A DNA stretch of 41,906 bases from Geoalkalibacter sp. Its GTDB lineage: Bacteria; Desulfobacterota; Desulfuromonadia; Desulfuromonadales; Geoalkalibacteraceae. Positions 23,507 through 31,683 of the stretch are shown here, piece by piece (positions within the stretch are counted from its first letter, which is position 1; every line of letters starts with the position of its first letter). The notes under the pieces were generated by a model. It did not search any database and was not told the DNA's origin. It saw only the letters and a list, made by a program, of their open reading frames with translations. Location: assembly GCF_030605225.1 (NCBI RefSeq), contig NZ_JAUWAV010000039.1, forward strand, positions 1-41,906. Reading direction: 5' to 3'. Both the position numbers and the translations under genes were made by a program.

Positions 23507-24747
23507 AGAAATTTCTCCAACTTTTCCATATTGCGCCGCCAGTCGAAATTCTCCACCACGAACCGCCGGGCGGCTTCTCCCAACTGCCGACGCGCCGCGG
23601 GGTCTTGATACAAATCGATCACGGCGCCCGCGAAGGCTTTGTGCCCATCGGCCACCAGAAGATGGTCCCCGTCCTTGGCGCCGACGCCCTCGGCCACTTT
23701 GCGCGTGGTCACGACGGGCCGTCCCATGGCCATGGCTTCAAGCACCTTGTTCTGCACCCCGCGCGCCAGGCGCAAGGGGATGACGCTGACCGCCGCCCGC
23801 GCGTACCAAGGGCGGATGTCATCCACGAAGCCCGTGACCTGTACCCCCGCGATTTGCCCCAAGGCCTGCACCTCGGGTGTCGGCTTGCCGCCGACGATAC
23901 AAAAATCGGCATCGATGCCGGCCTCGCGGATCCGCGGCAGGATTTCGCGGCAAAACCACACCACGGCATCGACATTGGCGTGATAGTCCATGGCGCCGGT
24001 GAAGACGAGATCGCCGGCGGAATCATCCGTCGTAGGGGCGACCCGCTGGGTCGCCCTTGGGCGAGGCAACGCCTCGCCCCTACCAGCACCGGGGGCAAAA
24101 TAATCGAAATCCACGCCGTTGCCGACGACATGGAGGTTGCGGGCGGCGGGAACGAGATCGCGGAACAGGCGCACTTCCTGGTCGGTGGTGAACACGGAAT
24201 GATCAAACGTCTGGTTGACGCGCGCCTCGTAGGCCAACAATCTCTTTTGCTCCAGGCCGTAAACGATGTTCATGGGGAATTTCGCATCGACGGCATACTG
24301 CCCCCATTTGTCGGAATCCACGTCGCAAAAATCCATGATCCGTTTGGCCCCTTGGCCGGCCAGGGCATCGGATCGGAACACATATTCGGCCATGGGGCCG
24401 GAAAAGCAAACGACGGCATCAAACTTTCGGGTGGTCGCCCAGGCGTCGATGGCGCGTTGCAGCCTGGGCGAGTAAAAGTAGGGCAAACTCAAGGGCTTGC
24501 CGAGCAACATTTGAGGCGCGACCTGAATTTTTTTCCAGCGCGGCTCGATCCGCTCCCAGGCCAGGTCGACACAGAATTCCCGCAAGGCATCGACATGCTT
24601 GATGTCGGCGGGATCGTCGACGAGAAAAGCGAGATACAGATCGTGCATTTCAGCGAGGTGCTTCACCTCGTGGAACGTCCGGATCTTGTCCCCCTTGTTG
24701 GGCGGATAGGGGATGCGATGGGCAAGGTAAAGAATGTTTTTTCTCAT
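23503..24747 (-). CDS. XrtA-associated glycosyltransferase, TIGR03087-like, with in-frame REP insertion
   Basis: This 414-residue GT4-type protein starts MRKNILYLAHRIPYPPNKGDK, the TIGR03087 signature. It continues with 'FSGPMAEYVF', 'VVGNGVDFDYFAPG', 'LVFTGAMDYHANVDAVVWFCREILPRI' and the donor motif 'LRLARGVQNKVLEAMAMGRPVVTT'. Between 'FAPG' and 'DLVFTGAMDY' lie about 20 residues (GRGEALPRPRATQRVAPTT, around residues 222-240) encoded exactly by a REP double palindrome at 24032-24083. The insertion falls in the linker between the two Rossmann domains, so function is probably kept. Starts and stops overlap both neighbours by 4 nt. Confidence 0.92.
   Translation of the reverse strand: MRKNILYLAHRIPYPPNKGDKIRTFHEVKHLAEMHDLYLAFLVDDPADIKHVDALREFCVDLAWERIEPRWKKIQVAPQMLLGKPLSLPYFYSPRLQRAIDAWATTRKFDAVVCFSGPMAEYVFRSDALAGQGAKRIMDFCDVDSDKWGQYAVDAKFPMNIVYGLEQKRLLAYEARVNQTFDHSVFTTDQEVRLFRDLVPAARNLHVVGNGVDFDYFAPGAGRGEALPRPRATQRVAPTTDDSAGDLVFTGAMDYHANVDAVVWFCREILPRIREAGIDADFCIVGGKPTPEVQALGQIAGVQVTGFVDDIRPWYARAAVSVIPLRLARGVQNKVLEAMAMGRPVVTTRKVAEGVGAKDGDHLLVADGHKAFAGAVIDLYQDPAARRQLGEAARRFVVENFDWRRNMEKLEKFL
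24032..24083. repeat. REP-like double palindrome inside a glycosyltransferase gene
   Basis: The element is 52 bp, GTAGGGGCGACCCGCTGGGT followed by GGCGAGGCAACGCCTCGCC and CCCTAC, the same arrangement as 22333-22383. In this reading frame the GTAG end gives no stop codon, so the coding frame passes through. Confidence 0.9.
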
Positions 24748-25772
24748 AGGGAGATGTACTTGCGAATGCGTGGACCCAGCCAGAGGGTGCCCGCCTCGGG
24801 CATTCGACTCCAGAGCGCCGCCGCCATGCGCCGCTTTCTCGAGGGCGTGGCGTCCGTGCCTTGACGGGTCGCCGCAGCGGCTTCATACCAATGGAGCGGA
24901 TGCGGCCGTGCCCCCCACTGTTCCTTGAATCGATAGGTTCCTTCCCCCGGCGTCGAGCGGCCGAAATCAAAGACCTTGAAGCCCTCGTCGGCGGCCTGGG
25001 AGAGAAATGTCCAATAGAGAAGCATGTTGGCGTTGAGGTTGTTGTACTTGCGCAAGGACGAAGCCCAGGGGATGGAGATCGTCGTCGCATGGCGCAGCAC
25101 GATCCCCGCCGCGGCGGCCTTGCCGTGCGGCGTATAGACGACGGCGACCCGCGCCCGTTGGCCATAAGCGCTAACAACGGCCTCGATCCAGCGACGGCTG
25201 TGCACCGGCGAACCGAGGTCACGCATGTTGGCGGAAAAAATCCCGTAGAAATCCCCCACCAGTTCGGCCCCGCCGAGCTTTGTCGTCAATCCGTCGCGCG
25301 CGGGCTTGTTGACCTGGCTGCGCAGCTTGGATTTCAGCGAGGACAGAAGCGCGGCGGAACCCGACGGCAGATCGAGAAGCATGCGCACCTTGCCGGTTTG
25401 GGCTTCGCCGGCGAAGGCCAGGGGCGCCGTCGAGCGGATCGTGCAGCGGGCGCCTCGACGCTCGGCGAGGACCAGCGCCTCGTGATACAAGGCCTCGGCG
25501 ACCTCCGCGCTGTCGGCCAGCACGCCGCCCGCATCGCAGTAAGGCAAGGAAATGAGGGCGCGTCCGGCCAAGGGCACGCGGAAATCAATCAGGGGCAAAA
25601 CCCCGCGCAGGGTCGAACCCTGTTTCGCGAGAAGATAGGCTCCCCGAAAGCCATAGGCGGATTCCACCGCCTGTTTCCAGCCCGTGAGCTGATACGCCGT
25701 GCCTTCGGTTCGACTCAGCACGAACTCGTCCCAGGCAGGGCCGTCGCTCTCTTGAAAACCGCGAATGTTCAT
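24744..25772 (-). CDS. FemAB-like protein, exosortase-associated (TIGR03019-like)
   Basis: This 342-residue protein starts MNIRGFQESDGPAWDEFVLS and continues 'GTAYQLTGWKQAVESAYGF', the typical start of FemAB/peptidoglycan-bridge-like GNAT-fold enzymes. 'LYHEALVLAERRGAR', 'SKLRSQVNKPARDGL', 'FYGIFSANMRDLGSPVHSRRW' and 'NMLLYWTFLSQAADEGFKVFDFGRSTPGEGTYRFKEQWGA' follow the TIGR03019 pattern. The family is thought to transfer an aminoacyl group or related modification. Its exact role in exosortase polysaccharide loci is unproven. The frame runs on upstream for more than 100 codons inside the deacetylase gene, but the ATG at 25772 overlaps the deacetylase stop by 4 nt and is the real start. Confidence 0.9.
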   Translation of the reverse strand: MNIRGFQESDGPAWDEFVLSRTEGTAYQLTGWKQAVESAYGFRGAYLLAKQGSTLRGVLPLIDFRVPLAGRALISLPYCDAGGVLADSAEVAEALYHEALVLAERRGARCTIRSTAPLAFAGEAQTGKVRMLLDLPSGSAALLSSLKSKLRSQVNKPARDGLTTKLGGAELVGDFYGIFSANMRDLGSPVHSRRWIEAVVSAYGQRARVAVVYTPHGKAAAAGIVLRHATTISIPWASSLRKYNNLNANMLLYWTFLSQAADEGFKVFDFGRSTPGEGTYRFKEQWGARPHPLHWYEAAAATRQGTDATPSRKRRMAAALWSRMPEAGTLWLGPRIRKYISL

Positions 25773-26650
25773 TGAATCCCAAACACCTCGCGAATCGGCG
25801 CGAAACGAAAATCCTTGAGCAGCCGCACGAAACGCTTTTCCGTCTTGTCGAGATTGAGATAGTGGCGAAAGCGGCTTTTCCACCCCGCTCCGCTCATGCG
25901 CGGCTGCCCGGGGTCGAGTTCCCAGGGATGCAGATAGAACACGAAGGGCCGCTTCTCGTCGGTATTGATGCTGTTGAGTCCCCAACGGGTGACGGCGTAG
26001 GGAAACAGGCGAAAATAACCCCCGCCGGCGATGGGGATGTTGCGTCCGCCGAGGCGCACCGTGGAAACGGGGATGGAATGAAGCGCCTTGGTTTCCTGAA
26101 GGGTATGCGGCAGCGGGCACCAGGAGCCGTCGGCCCCCTTGACCGCCATGCACGAAAACCGCGGCCAGTGAGGCATGCCGTAAAAATCATGACGCACCGG
26201 ACAGATGCTCGAATCGTAGAGATAGCCGGCGGCGTGCAGTTCGTCGAAGGCCCAGGGCGTGCGCTCGGAGATGGAATAGCTCGGCGCCCGGTAGCCGTGG
26301 ACCGCTCGGCCGCAGAGATCTTCGAGCAGCCCCTTGCTGCGGCGCACATCCTCGCGAAAGGCAGCGGGGTCGAGAAAACAGATGCGCTGATGCCCGAAGC
26401 CGTGACTGGCGATCTCGTGGCCGCCCGCCGCGATGCGCCGCACCAAATCGGGGCAGCGCTCGGCGACCCAGCCGAGGATGAAGAAGGTGGCGCGCACCCC
26501 GCCCGCCTCGTCGAGCAGTTCGAGCACCCGCTCGGTGTTGCGCTCGACGCGCAGTTCGCGGCACTCCCAGGTGTCGGGGGGGCTGATCCCCTCGAAGGCC
26601 GATACCTGGAAATAGTCCTCGACGTCGATGCTGAGAGCGTTGAGCGTCAT
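25769..26650 (-). CDS. Polysaccharide deacetylase with DUF3473 tail (TIGR03006-like)
   Basis: This 293-residue NodB-type deacetylase would remove N-acetyl groups from the polymer or precursor. Metal ligands are visible: D12 in 'SIDVEDYF', and H83 and H87 in 'EIASHGFGHQRI'. R121 in 'YRAPSYSI' and H241 in 'FYLHPWELDP' complete the active site. The C-terminal region from about 200 on is the DUF3473 tail found in exosortase-linked members. No signal peptide is present, so the protein is cytoplasmic or exported by an unknown route. It overlaps the ATPase and FemAB genes by 4 nt on each side. WecB in the same run fits an amino-sugar polymer. Confidence 0.93.
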   Translation of the reverse strand: MTLNALSIDVEDYFQVSAFEGISPPDTWECRELRVERNTERVLELLDEAGGVRATFFILGWVAERCPDLVRRIAAGGHEIASHGFGHQRICFLDPAAFREDVRRSKGLLEDLCGRAVHGYRAPSYSISERTPWAFDELHAAGYLYDSSICPVRHDFYGMPHWPRFSCMAVKGADGSWCPLPHTLQETKALHSIPVSTVRLGGRNIPIAGGGYFRLFPYAVTRWGLNSINTDEKRPFVFYLHPWELDPGQPRMSGAGWKSRFRHYLNLDKTEKRFVRLLKDFRFAPIREVFGIQ

Positions 26651-27825
26651 CCGAACATCCGTTTGAGAAGCCCTGGTTGCGGGGCCGGTTTGGCGGTCTG
26701 GGTCGGCGAGGTCGGGCGACTTTGCTGGTCGCGCACCTGCGTCTTGAGGGCTTCGATCTCAAACTGCACCTGCTGCAAGGTTTTGTAGATCAGGCCCACA
26801 TCCTTGGCCAAACGATCCAGGCTGCCGCTCAGCACGCGGTTGTTTTCGCTGATCAGCAGCGCCGCGTCGCCGCCCTTTCCTTCCGTATCGGCGGGCAGGG
26901 CACTGATTTTTTCTTCCAGGGACTGCATGTGCTGAATCAGCCGATCCAGCAGATCCGGCGAAGGCGGGGATTCGGATACGAGCGCCTTGGGTGGGGTGAC
27001 GCGATCGGTCCAGTAACGGTGATCGAGGTCGAGATCGCCCAGCACGTCGCGGGCCAGATCCAGGTTCAACTCGCGGGTTTCCTCGGCAAAGGCGGCGACC
27101 AGCAGAAAATCGCAGATGATGTTGATGAGACGCGGAATGCCCCGGCTGTAGCTGTGAATGGCGTCGAACACCTCGGGACTGGTGCTCACCGCCGCGCGAT
27201 TGCCGGCTTTTTCCATGCGATGCAGGATGTACTCCTCGACCTCTTCCCGCGTCAGGGGATCGAGATGGCAGCTGACGCTGATGCGCTGGCGCAACTGGCG
27301 AAGTTCGGGTCGCGCGATCATGGCACGGATTTCGGGCTGGCCGACGAGAATGATCTGCAGCAGCTTGGCGCTGTCGGTTTCGAGGTTGGAGAGCAGGCGG
27401 ATTTCCTCGAGGTGCTCGGGGCTCAGGTTCTGCGCCTCGTCGATGATCAGCACCGGCTGCATGCCCTTGCCGAACTCGTCGATGAGGAAGCTGTTGAGGT
27501 CGCGGATCAGCTCGCCCTTGCCCTTGCCTTCCACCGCGAGGCCAAAATCTTCGTTGATCATGGCGATCAACTGCGCGGAGTCGACACTGGTGTTGAACAC
27601 GATGGCCAGGGGCGTCTTGCCGCGGATGCTGCGCACCAGGTTGCGCACCAGGGTGGTCTTGCCCGCGCCGACTTCGCCGCTCAGAAGAATGAAGCCGACC
27701 TTCTCCTTGATGCCGTAATCGAGGTAGGTGATGGCCTTTTTGTGCGACTTGCTGGGAAACAGAAAGTCGGGGTTGGGCACCAACTCGAAGGGCTTGCGGG
27801 TGAAATTGAAAAACGCCTCATACAT
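26647..27825 (-). CDS. XrtA-associated AAA ATPase (TIGR03015-like, ExeA-type)
   Basis: This 392-residue protein starts MYEAFFNFTRKPFELVPNPDF, the typical ExeA/GspA-like entry. Walker A is 'GEVGAGKT' at 50-57 and Walker B 'VLIIDE' at 125-130, with a sensor-like 'ILVGQPEI' and arginine finger region 'RQLRQRISVSCHL'. Beyond residue 270 the sequence becomes low-complexity and coiled-coil-like, with a Pro/Thr/Gln stretch before the final 'LLKRMFG'. In exosortase loci this ATPase is assumed to power or organise export; the mechanism is unknown. Its ATG shares one base with the stop of the barrel gene (TGATG) and its stop overlaps the deacetylase start. Confidence 0.93.
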   Translation of the reverse strand: MYEAFFNFTRKPFELVPNPDFLFPSKSHKKAITYLDYGIKEKVGFILLSGEVGAGKTTLVRNLVRSIRGKTPLAIVFNTSVDSAQLIAMINEDFGLAVEGKGKGELIRDLNSFLIDEFGKGMQPVLIIDEAQNLSPEHLEEIRLLSNLETDSAKLLQIILVGQPEIRAMIARPELRQLRQRISVSCHLDPLTREEVEEYILHRMEKAGNRAAVSTSPEVFDAIHSYSRGIPRLINIICDFLLVAAFAEETRELNLDLARDVLGDLDLDHRYWTDRVTPPKALVSESPPSPDLLDRLIQHMQSLEEKISALPADTEGKGGDAALLISENNRVLSGSLDRLAKDVGLIYKTLQQVQFEIEALKTQVRDQQSRPTSPTQTAKPAPQPGLLKRMFG

Positions 27826-29096
27826 CAGAACACAAACCTCATTTCCGCCCAGACGATGTTGTTGGTGTAGTCGTTGCCGCCGATGTCGGAGTCGTTCTTG
27901 TTCCAGGTGTAACCAAGGTGAAAACGACCGATGCGCATGTCGCGATACAGGCCGAGGCGCGTGCCGTAGCGCTTGAACTTCTCGCTGGGCACCCCCAACT
28001 CCTCGCGGTCATGGCGCGTCAGCAGCACCAGGTAGCTCAACCCCACCTTGTTGGTCCAGGGGTATTCGCCGCCCACGGAAACACCGAGGGTTTCATCGAA
28101 GCGATCCAGAATGAGATAGTCGCTCTCGCGGTAGAACACGGACCAGCGCGAGGTCAGTCTCGGGGTGAATTCGATGAAGGCTTCATAGCGCTTGTTTTCC
28201 ACCAGCCCATTGTTCACGGAAAAGCTGGTCGTGATGTCGTAGCGGGCGCCCAGGGTTTTCTCTGGCCCCAGCAGGTAACGAAAGCCGAGGCCATAGAGAT
28301 CCAGGGTCTGATTGGCGCGATCCAGGTAGTCGATCCAGCCCTTGCCGTAGTAGCCGTCGAAACTCAGCCGCTCGGTGGGCGCCCAGTTGAGCCCGGCGCG
28401 GGCGTCGCTGCGGTCGAAATCCCGGTCGGCGTCGGGCGTGGGGCCGCGATCATTGCTGCGGGGCCGATGCAGCGAATGGCTGCCGCTCACCCAGCCCTGT
28501 ACTTTCGCGCTGATTTCCTTGGTCAGGGTCAGCGAGCCGGTATGGTTTTCGTAGTCGATGGCTTCGTCGCGCTCGTACCAGACGTTGTCGTAAATGTAGT
28601 CGGCGCGCAGGGTGACGGTGCGCCAGGGCTGCAGGCGCAGATAAGGATTGACGCGCAGGCGGTTGGAGTCGGTGAGGTTGATGAGGTCGTTGTCGATGCC
28701 GCCGGCGCCGCCTTCGTCGATGGTCACGCGCTCATAGACGTCGGTGATGTTGAGGAACAGCACCTCGCGGTAGAGATTGAAGTCGGCGGCGAGACTGGCC
28801 CTCTGGCTCTGACGCAACGAGTCTTCGTTGCGTTCGCTGTGATCGAGGTAATAGCGAAAGCGCAGGCCGTAATCCAGGGACAGGGTCACGGGGCGAGTTT
28901 CCCAGGTGAGGTTGAACCCGGGATGCAGGGTGGTGATGAAGTCGGACTCCTTGTTGTCCTTGGTGAGGGACAGGTTGTCGTTGTATTCCCCACGCACCAG
29001 CACGCGCGGCGTGAAGCTGAATGCCGCCTGCGCCGCGGACGCGCACAACAACAAAAGGGAACCAGCGGCGGCCAATTGAAATATCATTGATTTCAT
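27825..29096 (-). CDS. Outer-membrane beta-barrel protein, exosortase-associated (TIGR03016-like)
   Basis: This 423-residue protein starts MKSMIFQLAAAGSLLLLCAS, a Sec signal peptide ending SAAQA. The rest alternates hydrophobic and polar residues with many Tyr/Trp/Arg, as in a barrel: 'GEYNDNLSLTKDNKESDFITTLHPGFNLTW', 'YGLRFRYYLDHSERN' and 'IGRFHLGYTWNKNDSDIGGNDYTNNIVWAEMRFVF'. The final Phe is the standard BAM recognition residue. In exosortase loci it probably forms the outer-membrane passage for the polymer. The frame extends 23 codons upstream through REP DNA, so the signal-peptide Met at 29096 was chosen. Its ribosome site is weak. Confidence 0.9.
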   Translation of the reverse strand: MKSMIFQLAAAGSLLLLCASAAQAAFSFTPRVLVRGEYNDNLSLTKDNKESDFITTLHPGFNLTWETRPVTLSLDYGLRFRYYLDHSERNEDSLRQSQRASLAADFNLYREVLFLNITDVYERVTIDEGGAGGIDNDLINLTDSNRLRVNPYLRLQPWRTVTLRADYIYDNVWYERDEAIDYENHTGSLTLTKEISAKVQGWVSGSHSLHRPRSNDRGPTPDADRDFDRSDARAGLNWAPTERLSFDGYYGKGWIDYLDRANQTLDLYGLGFRYLLGPEKTLGARYDITTSFSVNNGLVENKRYEAFIEFTPRLTSRWSVFYRESDYLILDRFDETLGVSVGGEYPWTNKVGLSYLVLLTRHDREELGVPSEKFKRYGTRLGLYRDMRIGRFHLGYTWNKNDSDIGGNDYTNNIVWAEMRFVF

Positions 29097-29112
29097 GGAA
29101 AACCCATACCCT

Positions 29113-29201
29113 GTAGAGGCGACCCGGTGGGTCGCCCGGGGCGAGGCCTTGCCTCGCCTCACCATCCCCCGATGACAGGGCGCACGGCGGTGCGCCCCTA
29201 C
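29113..29201. repeat. REP-like palindromes between kinase and barrel genes
   Basis: 29113-29161 is the double palindrome (GTAGAGGCGACCCGGTGGGT with GGCGAGGC...GCCTCGCC). 29178-29201 is GGGCGCACGGCGGTGCGCCC followed by CTAC, whose complement TAG is the stop codon of the tyrosine kinase gene. Both sit in the 101-bp gap of an otherwise compact operon. Confidence 0.85.
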
Positions 29202-30061
29202 GATCCCTTCTCCGCGTATTTGTAATAGCCGTAATAGCCGTAATACCCCGTGCCGGTGATGCCGCCATCGATGTCGTTGCAGACCACCCCGAGCAGATTG
29301 GGGGTCTTGAGCGAGGCCAGGGCTTCCTTGAGCTTGTCGAAGGGGGTGTAGTCCTGGCGCGCGACGAAAATGACGGAATCGACCAGACCGGCGAGAATAT
29401 GCCCCTCGGCGAAGGGCAGAAGGGGCGTCGAGTCGATGATGACGAAGCGATCGCTGTAGCGGGATTTGACCTCGGCGAGCAGCTTGGCCATGCGCACCGA
29501 GGAAAACACCTCGACGGGATCCTTCACGGGTCGCCCGGCGGGCAGCACCGAGAGCTTGCCGATGCCGGTCTTGACCAGCGCCTCGCCCACATCGAGCCCG
29601 TCGAGAACGCAGTCGGCCAGCCCGATGCCGGCTTGCAGCCCCAGATAGTTCATGATGGTGGGCCGCCGCAGATCGGCCTCGACGAGCAGGACCGTATGAT
29701 CGTATTCCTGCGCCAGGGTGATGGCCAGGTTGAGGGCCGTCACCGTCTTGCCCTCGCCGCCGACGGTACTGGTGACGAGCACCGAATTGCGGCTTTTCTC
29801 GCTGCGCGTCATCTTGATGAGCAGCGACTTGAGCTTGCGGTACTGCTCGGAAATGGGCGAGGAGGGCTGCGTGGCCGTGATCAGGCAGGGGTTGTTCACC
29901 AGCGGGCGAGGCACCTGCTCGAAGGCCGCGTAATCAAGATGGGCTTTGTGGGAACCGGCAGGAACCCTCGCTTCAGGTGCCGCGGACGGCGTGAATCCGT
30001 CGAGGGTTTCCTGGGATCGTTTCTGGATGGCCTTTTCCAGGGCCTTTTCAATACGGCTCAT
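29198..30061 (-). CDS. XrtA-associated tyrosine autokinase (TIGR03018-like, BY-kinase)
   Basis: This 287-residue cytoplasmic BY-kinase starts MSRIEKALEKAIQKRSQETL. Walker A is 'STVGGEGKT' (about 98-106), Walker A' 'LLVEADLRRP' (about 125-134) and Walker B 'FVIIDSTPLL'. The C-terminus carries a Tyr cluster, GYYGYYGYYKYAEK, as the autophosphorylation site. BY-kinases work with a separate membrane activator, here the Wzz-like protein encoded just upstream (stop 30071), and set chain length or export by cyclic phosphorylation. The TAG stop two codons after the Tyr cluster is formed by a REP palindrome. All kinase residues are present. Confidence 0.94.
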   Translation of the reverse strand: MSRIEKALEKAIQKRSQETLDGFTPSAAPEARVPAGSHKAHLDYAAFEQVPRPLVNNPCLITATQPSSPISEQYRKLKSLLIKMTRSEKSRNSVLVTSTVGGEGKTVTALNLAITLAQEYDHTVLLVEADLRRPTIMNYLGLQAGIGLADCVLDGLDVGEALVKTGIGKLSVLPAGRPVKDPVEVFSSVRMAKLLAEVKSRYSDRFVIIDSTPLLPFAEGHILAGLVDSVIFVARQDYTPFDKLKEALASLKTPNLLGVVCNDIDGGITGTGYYGYYGYYKYAEKGS

Positions 30062-30070
30062 GTCTGTTCC

Positions 30071-31675
30071 TTAAATGATGAAGCTCATGACTTTGCCGAC
30101 AAGCTGATCAAGCCGGGTATCAATGATGAACTGGTCGATGACCCCGAGACCGAGGGCGTCGTGCAGCAGAAAACCGCCGACGATCAAGAAACCGCAAGCC
30201 GCGCAGGCATAGCGCGCCATGTTGAACTTTTTGCGCCGTGCTTCCAGGACAGGATTGGGAATGCTGGGAATCTCCGCCAGAATGGGCACGCCGAGTTGGC
30301 GCAGGTCATTGACATCCTTGAATTTTCCACTGATCAGCTCAAGCAGGACGACCAGCGCTATGCCCGCGCCGAAGCCGACGAACACGCCGAACAGCATCAC
30401 CTTGAGGCGATCGATGCTCACGGGAGTGCGCGGCAACACCGCCGGATCGACGATGCGGAAGGTGGTGGTCTTGTCGGCCACCTCCATCTGCTTGGAGACC
30501 TCCGTCACACCCTGGCGCTGAAGCAACTGCTCGTAGAGGCTCTGATAGTTGTTGCGCTCGCGTTCCAGATCGGCCAGAACCTTTTTCTCCTCGGGATAAT
30601 CGCGCAGCTTGATCTGGGTCTGCTGCACCAGGGCGTGCAACTCGCGCTCGCGCCCATCGAGGGCCTGATACTCGGATTCAGCCATGTTGAGGCGCATCTT
30701 GAGATCGACATAGACCGGATCCTCGGACGGATTGAAAGCGCCCTCGGCCAGTGCCGCGTCGCCGGCGCCGGGACTTTCGCCGCCCTGGCGAATGGCGTCG
30801 ATGCGCGCCTGCAGGCGAACCAGTTCGGGATGGCCTTCGTTGTACACCTGCAAGAGTTCGCGCCGCCGTGCCTCGAGCTGCGCGATCTGCGCGGCGCCGC
30901 CGTCGAGCATGGACGCGGCCAGGGGATTGCCGGGATTGCGCGCGGAGGCTTTGCGCATCAGCTCAAGCTGCTTGCGCATGGCGGTGATGCCGGCCATCAT
31001 CTGGTTCTTCTGCACCTTGAGCTGCTCGATCTCGGCCTCGTAGCGGCTGATGTTGCCGAGCAGGGCGCCTTCGCTGACGGTGGAGTAGATTTCACGCTCG
31101 CGGCGAAACTGGATGATTTTGTCTTGCGCTTCATCGAGCTTGTTCTTGAAAAACGCAAGCTGCTCGGAGATGAACCGGCTGGCGCCGAAGGCCTCCTCGC
31201 GCTTGGAGGAAATGTTCTCCTCGACATAGGTCTGCACCAGGGCATTGACGAAATCGCGGGCGAAGGCCGGATTCTCGTCGCGCAGCGAGACGATGAACAG
31301 ATCGCCGCCGCGCAGCCGAATACTGGTGGCCCGCTGGTATTTGTTGATCATGGCCTCGAACTGTTCGGGCGTTGGGGCTCTCAAGTCCGCGTCGAGTTTT
31401 TTCAGGGTGCGCGAGATCAGATCGCGACTGAGCATGTAATCACGCAGCACCCGGATGCGATCGTTCATGGACGGGGTGATGGTGATGCCCTTGAGCAGCC
31501 CGTCGATCATGTTGCGCTCGATGAAGACGGTGCTTGACGCCTCGTATTTCTTGGTCATGAAAAAGCTCGCGCCCGCGATGCTCACCATGACCAGCAAGCT
31601 GGTGAAGAGAAAAATGAAGCGTTTCTTGTAGACCAGAAACAGATACTTCTTGACCTGCTTGAGCGGACTTTCCAT
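30071..31675 (-). CDS. XrtA-system chain-length determinant (Wzz/GNVR, TIGR03007-like)
   Basis: This 534-residue inner-membrane co-polymerase has a first transmembrane helix at about 18-40. It is followed by a long periplasmic coiled-coil region (about 150-420, e.g. 'SRYEAEIEQLKVQKNQMMAGITAMRKQLEL'), the Pro-rich 'RIVDPAVLPRTPVSIDRLK' motif preceding the second helix ('LFGVFVGFGAGIALVVLLELI'), and a third hydrophobic segment near 485-505. The cytoplasmic stretch 'VPILAEIPSIP' resembles the activator tail of Wzc-like proteins. It should hold the tyrosine kinase encoded downstream and govern polymer length. It lies between the kinase and the SLBB export gene with gaps of 9 and 8 nt. Confidence 0.94.
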   Translation of the reverse strand: MESPLKQVKKYLFLVYKKRFIFLFTSLLVMVSIAGASFFMTKKYEASSTVFIERNMIDGLLKGITITPSMNDRIRVLRDYMLSRDLISRTLKKLDADLRAPTPEQFEAMINKYQRATSIRLRGGDLFIVSLRDENPAFARDFVNALVQTYVEENISSKREEAFGASRFISEQLAFFKNKLDEAQDKIIQFRREREIYSTVSEGALLGNISRYEAEIEQLKVQKNQMMAGITAMRKQLELMRKASARNPGNPLAASMLDGGAAQIAQLEARRRELLQVYNEGHPELVRLQARIDAIRQGGESPGAGDAALAEGAFNPSEDPVYVDLKMRLNMAESEYQALDGRERELHALVQQTQIKLRDYPEEKKVLADLERERNNYQSLYEQLLQRQGVTEVSKQMEVADKTTTFRIVDPAVLPRTPVSIDRLKVMLFGVFVGFGAGIALVVLLELISGKFKDVNDLRQLGVPILAEIPSIPNPVLEARRKKFNMARYACAACGFLIVGGFLLHDALGLGVIDQFIIDTRLDQLVGKVMSFII

Positions 31676-31683
31676 GACGGCCT

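Noticed and set aside
24744-26153. 469-codon frame as a longer FemAB protein
   Set aside because: The first 127 codons overlap the deacetylase gene in another frame and lack similarity to the family. The ATG at 25772 with ATGA overlap is the natural start.
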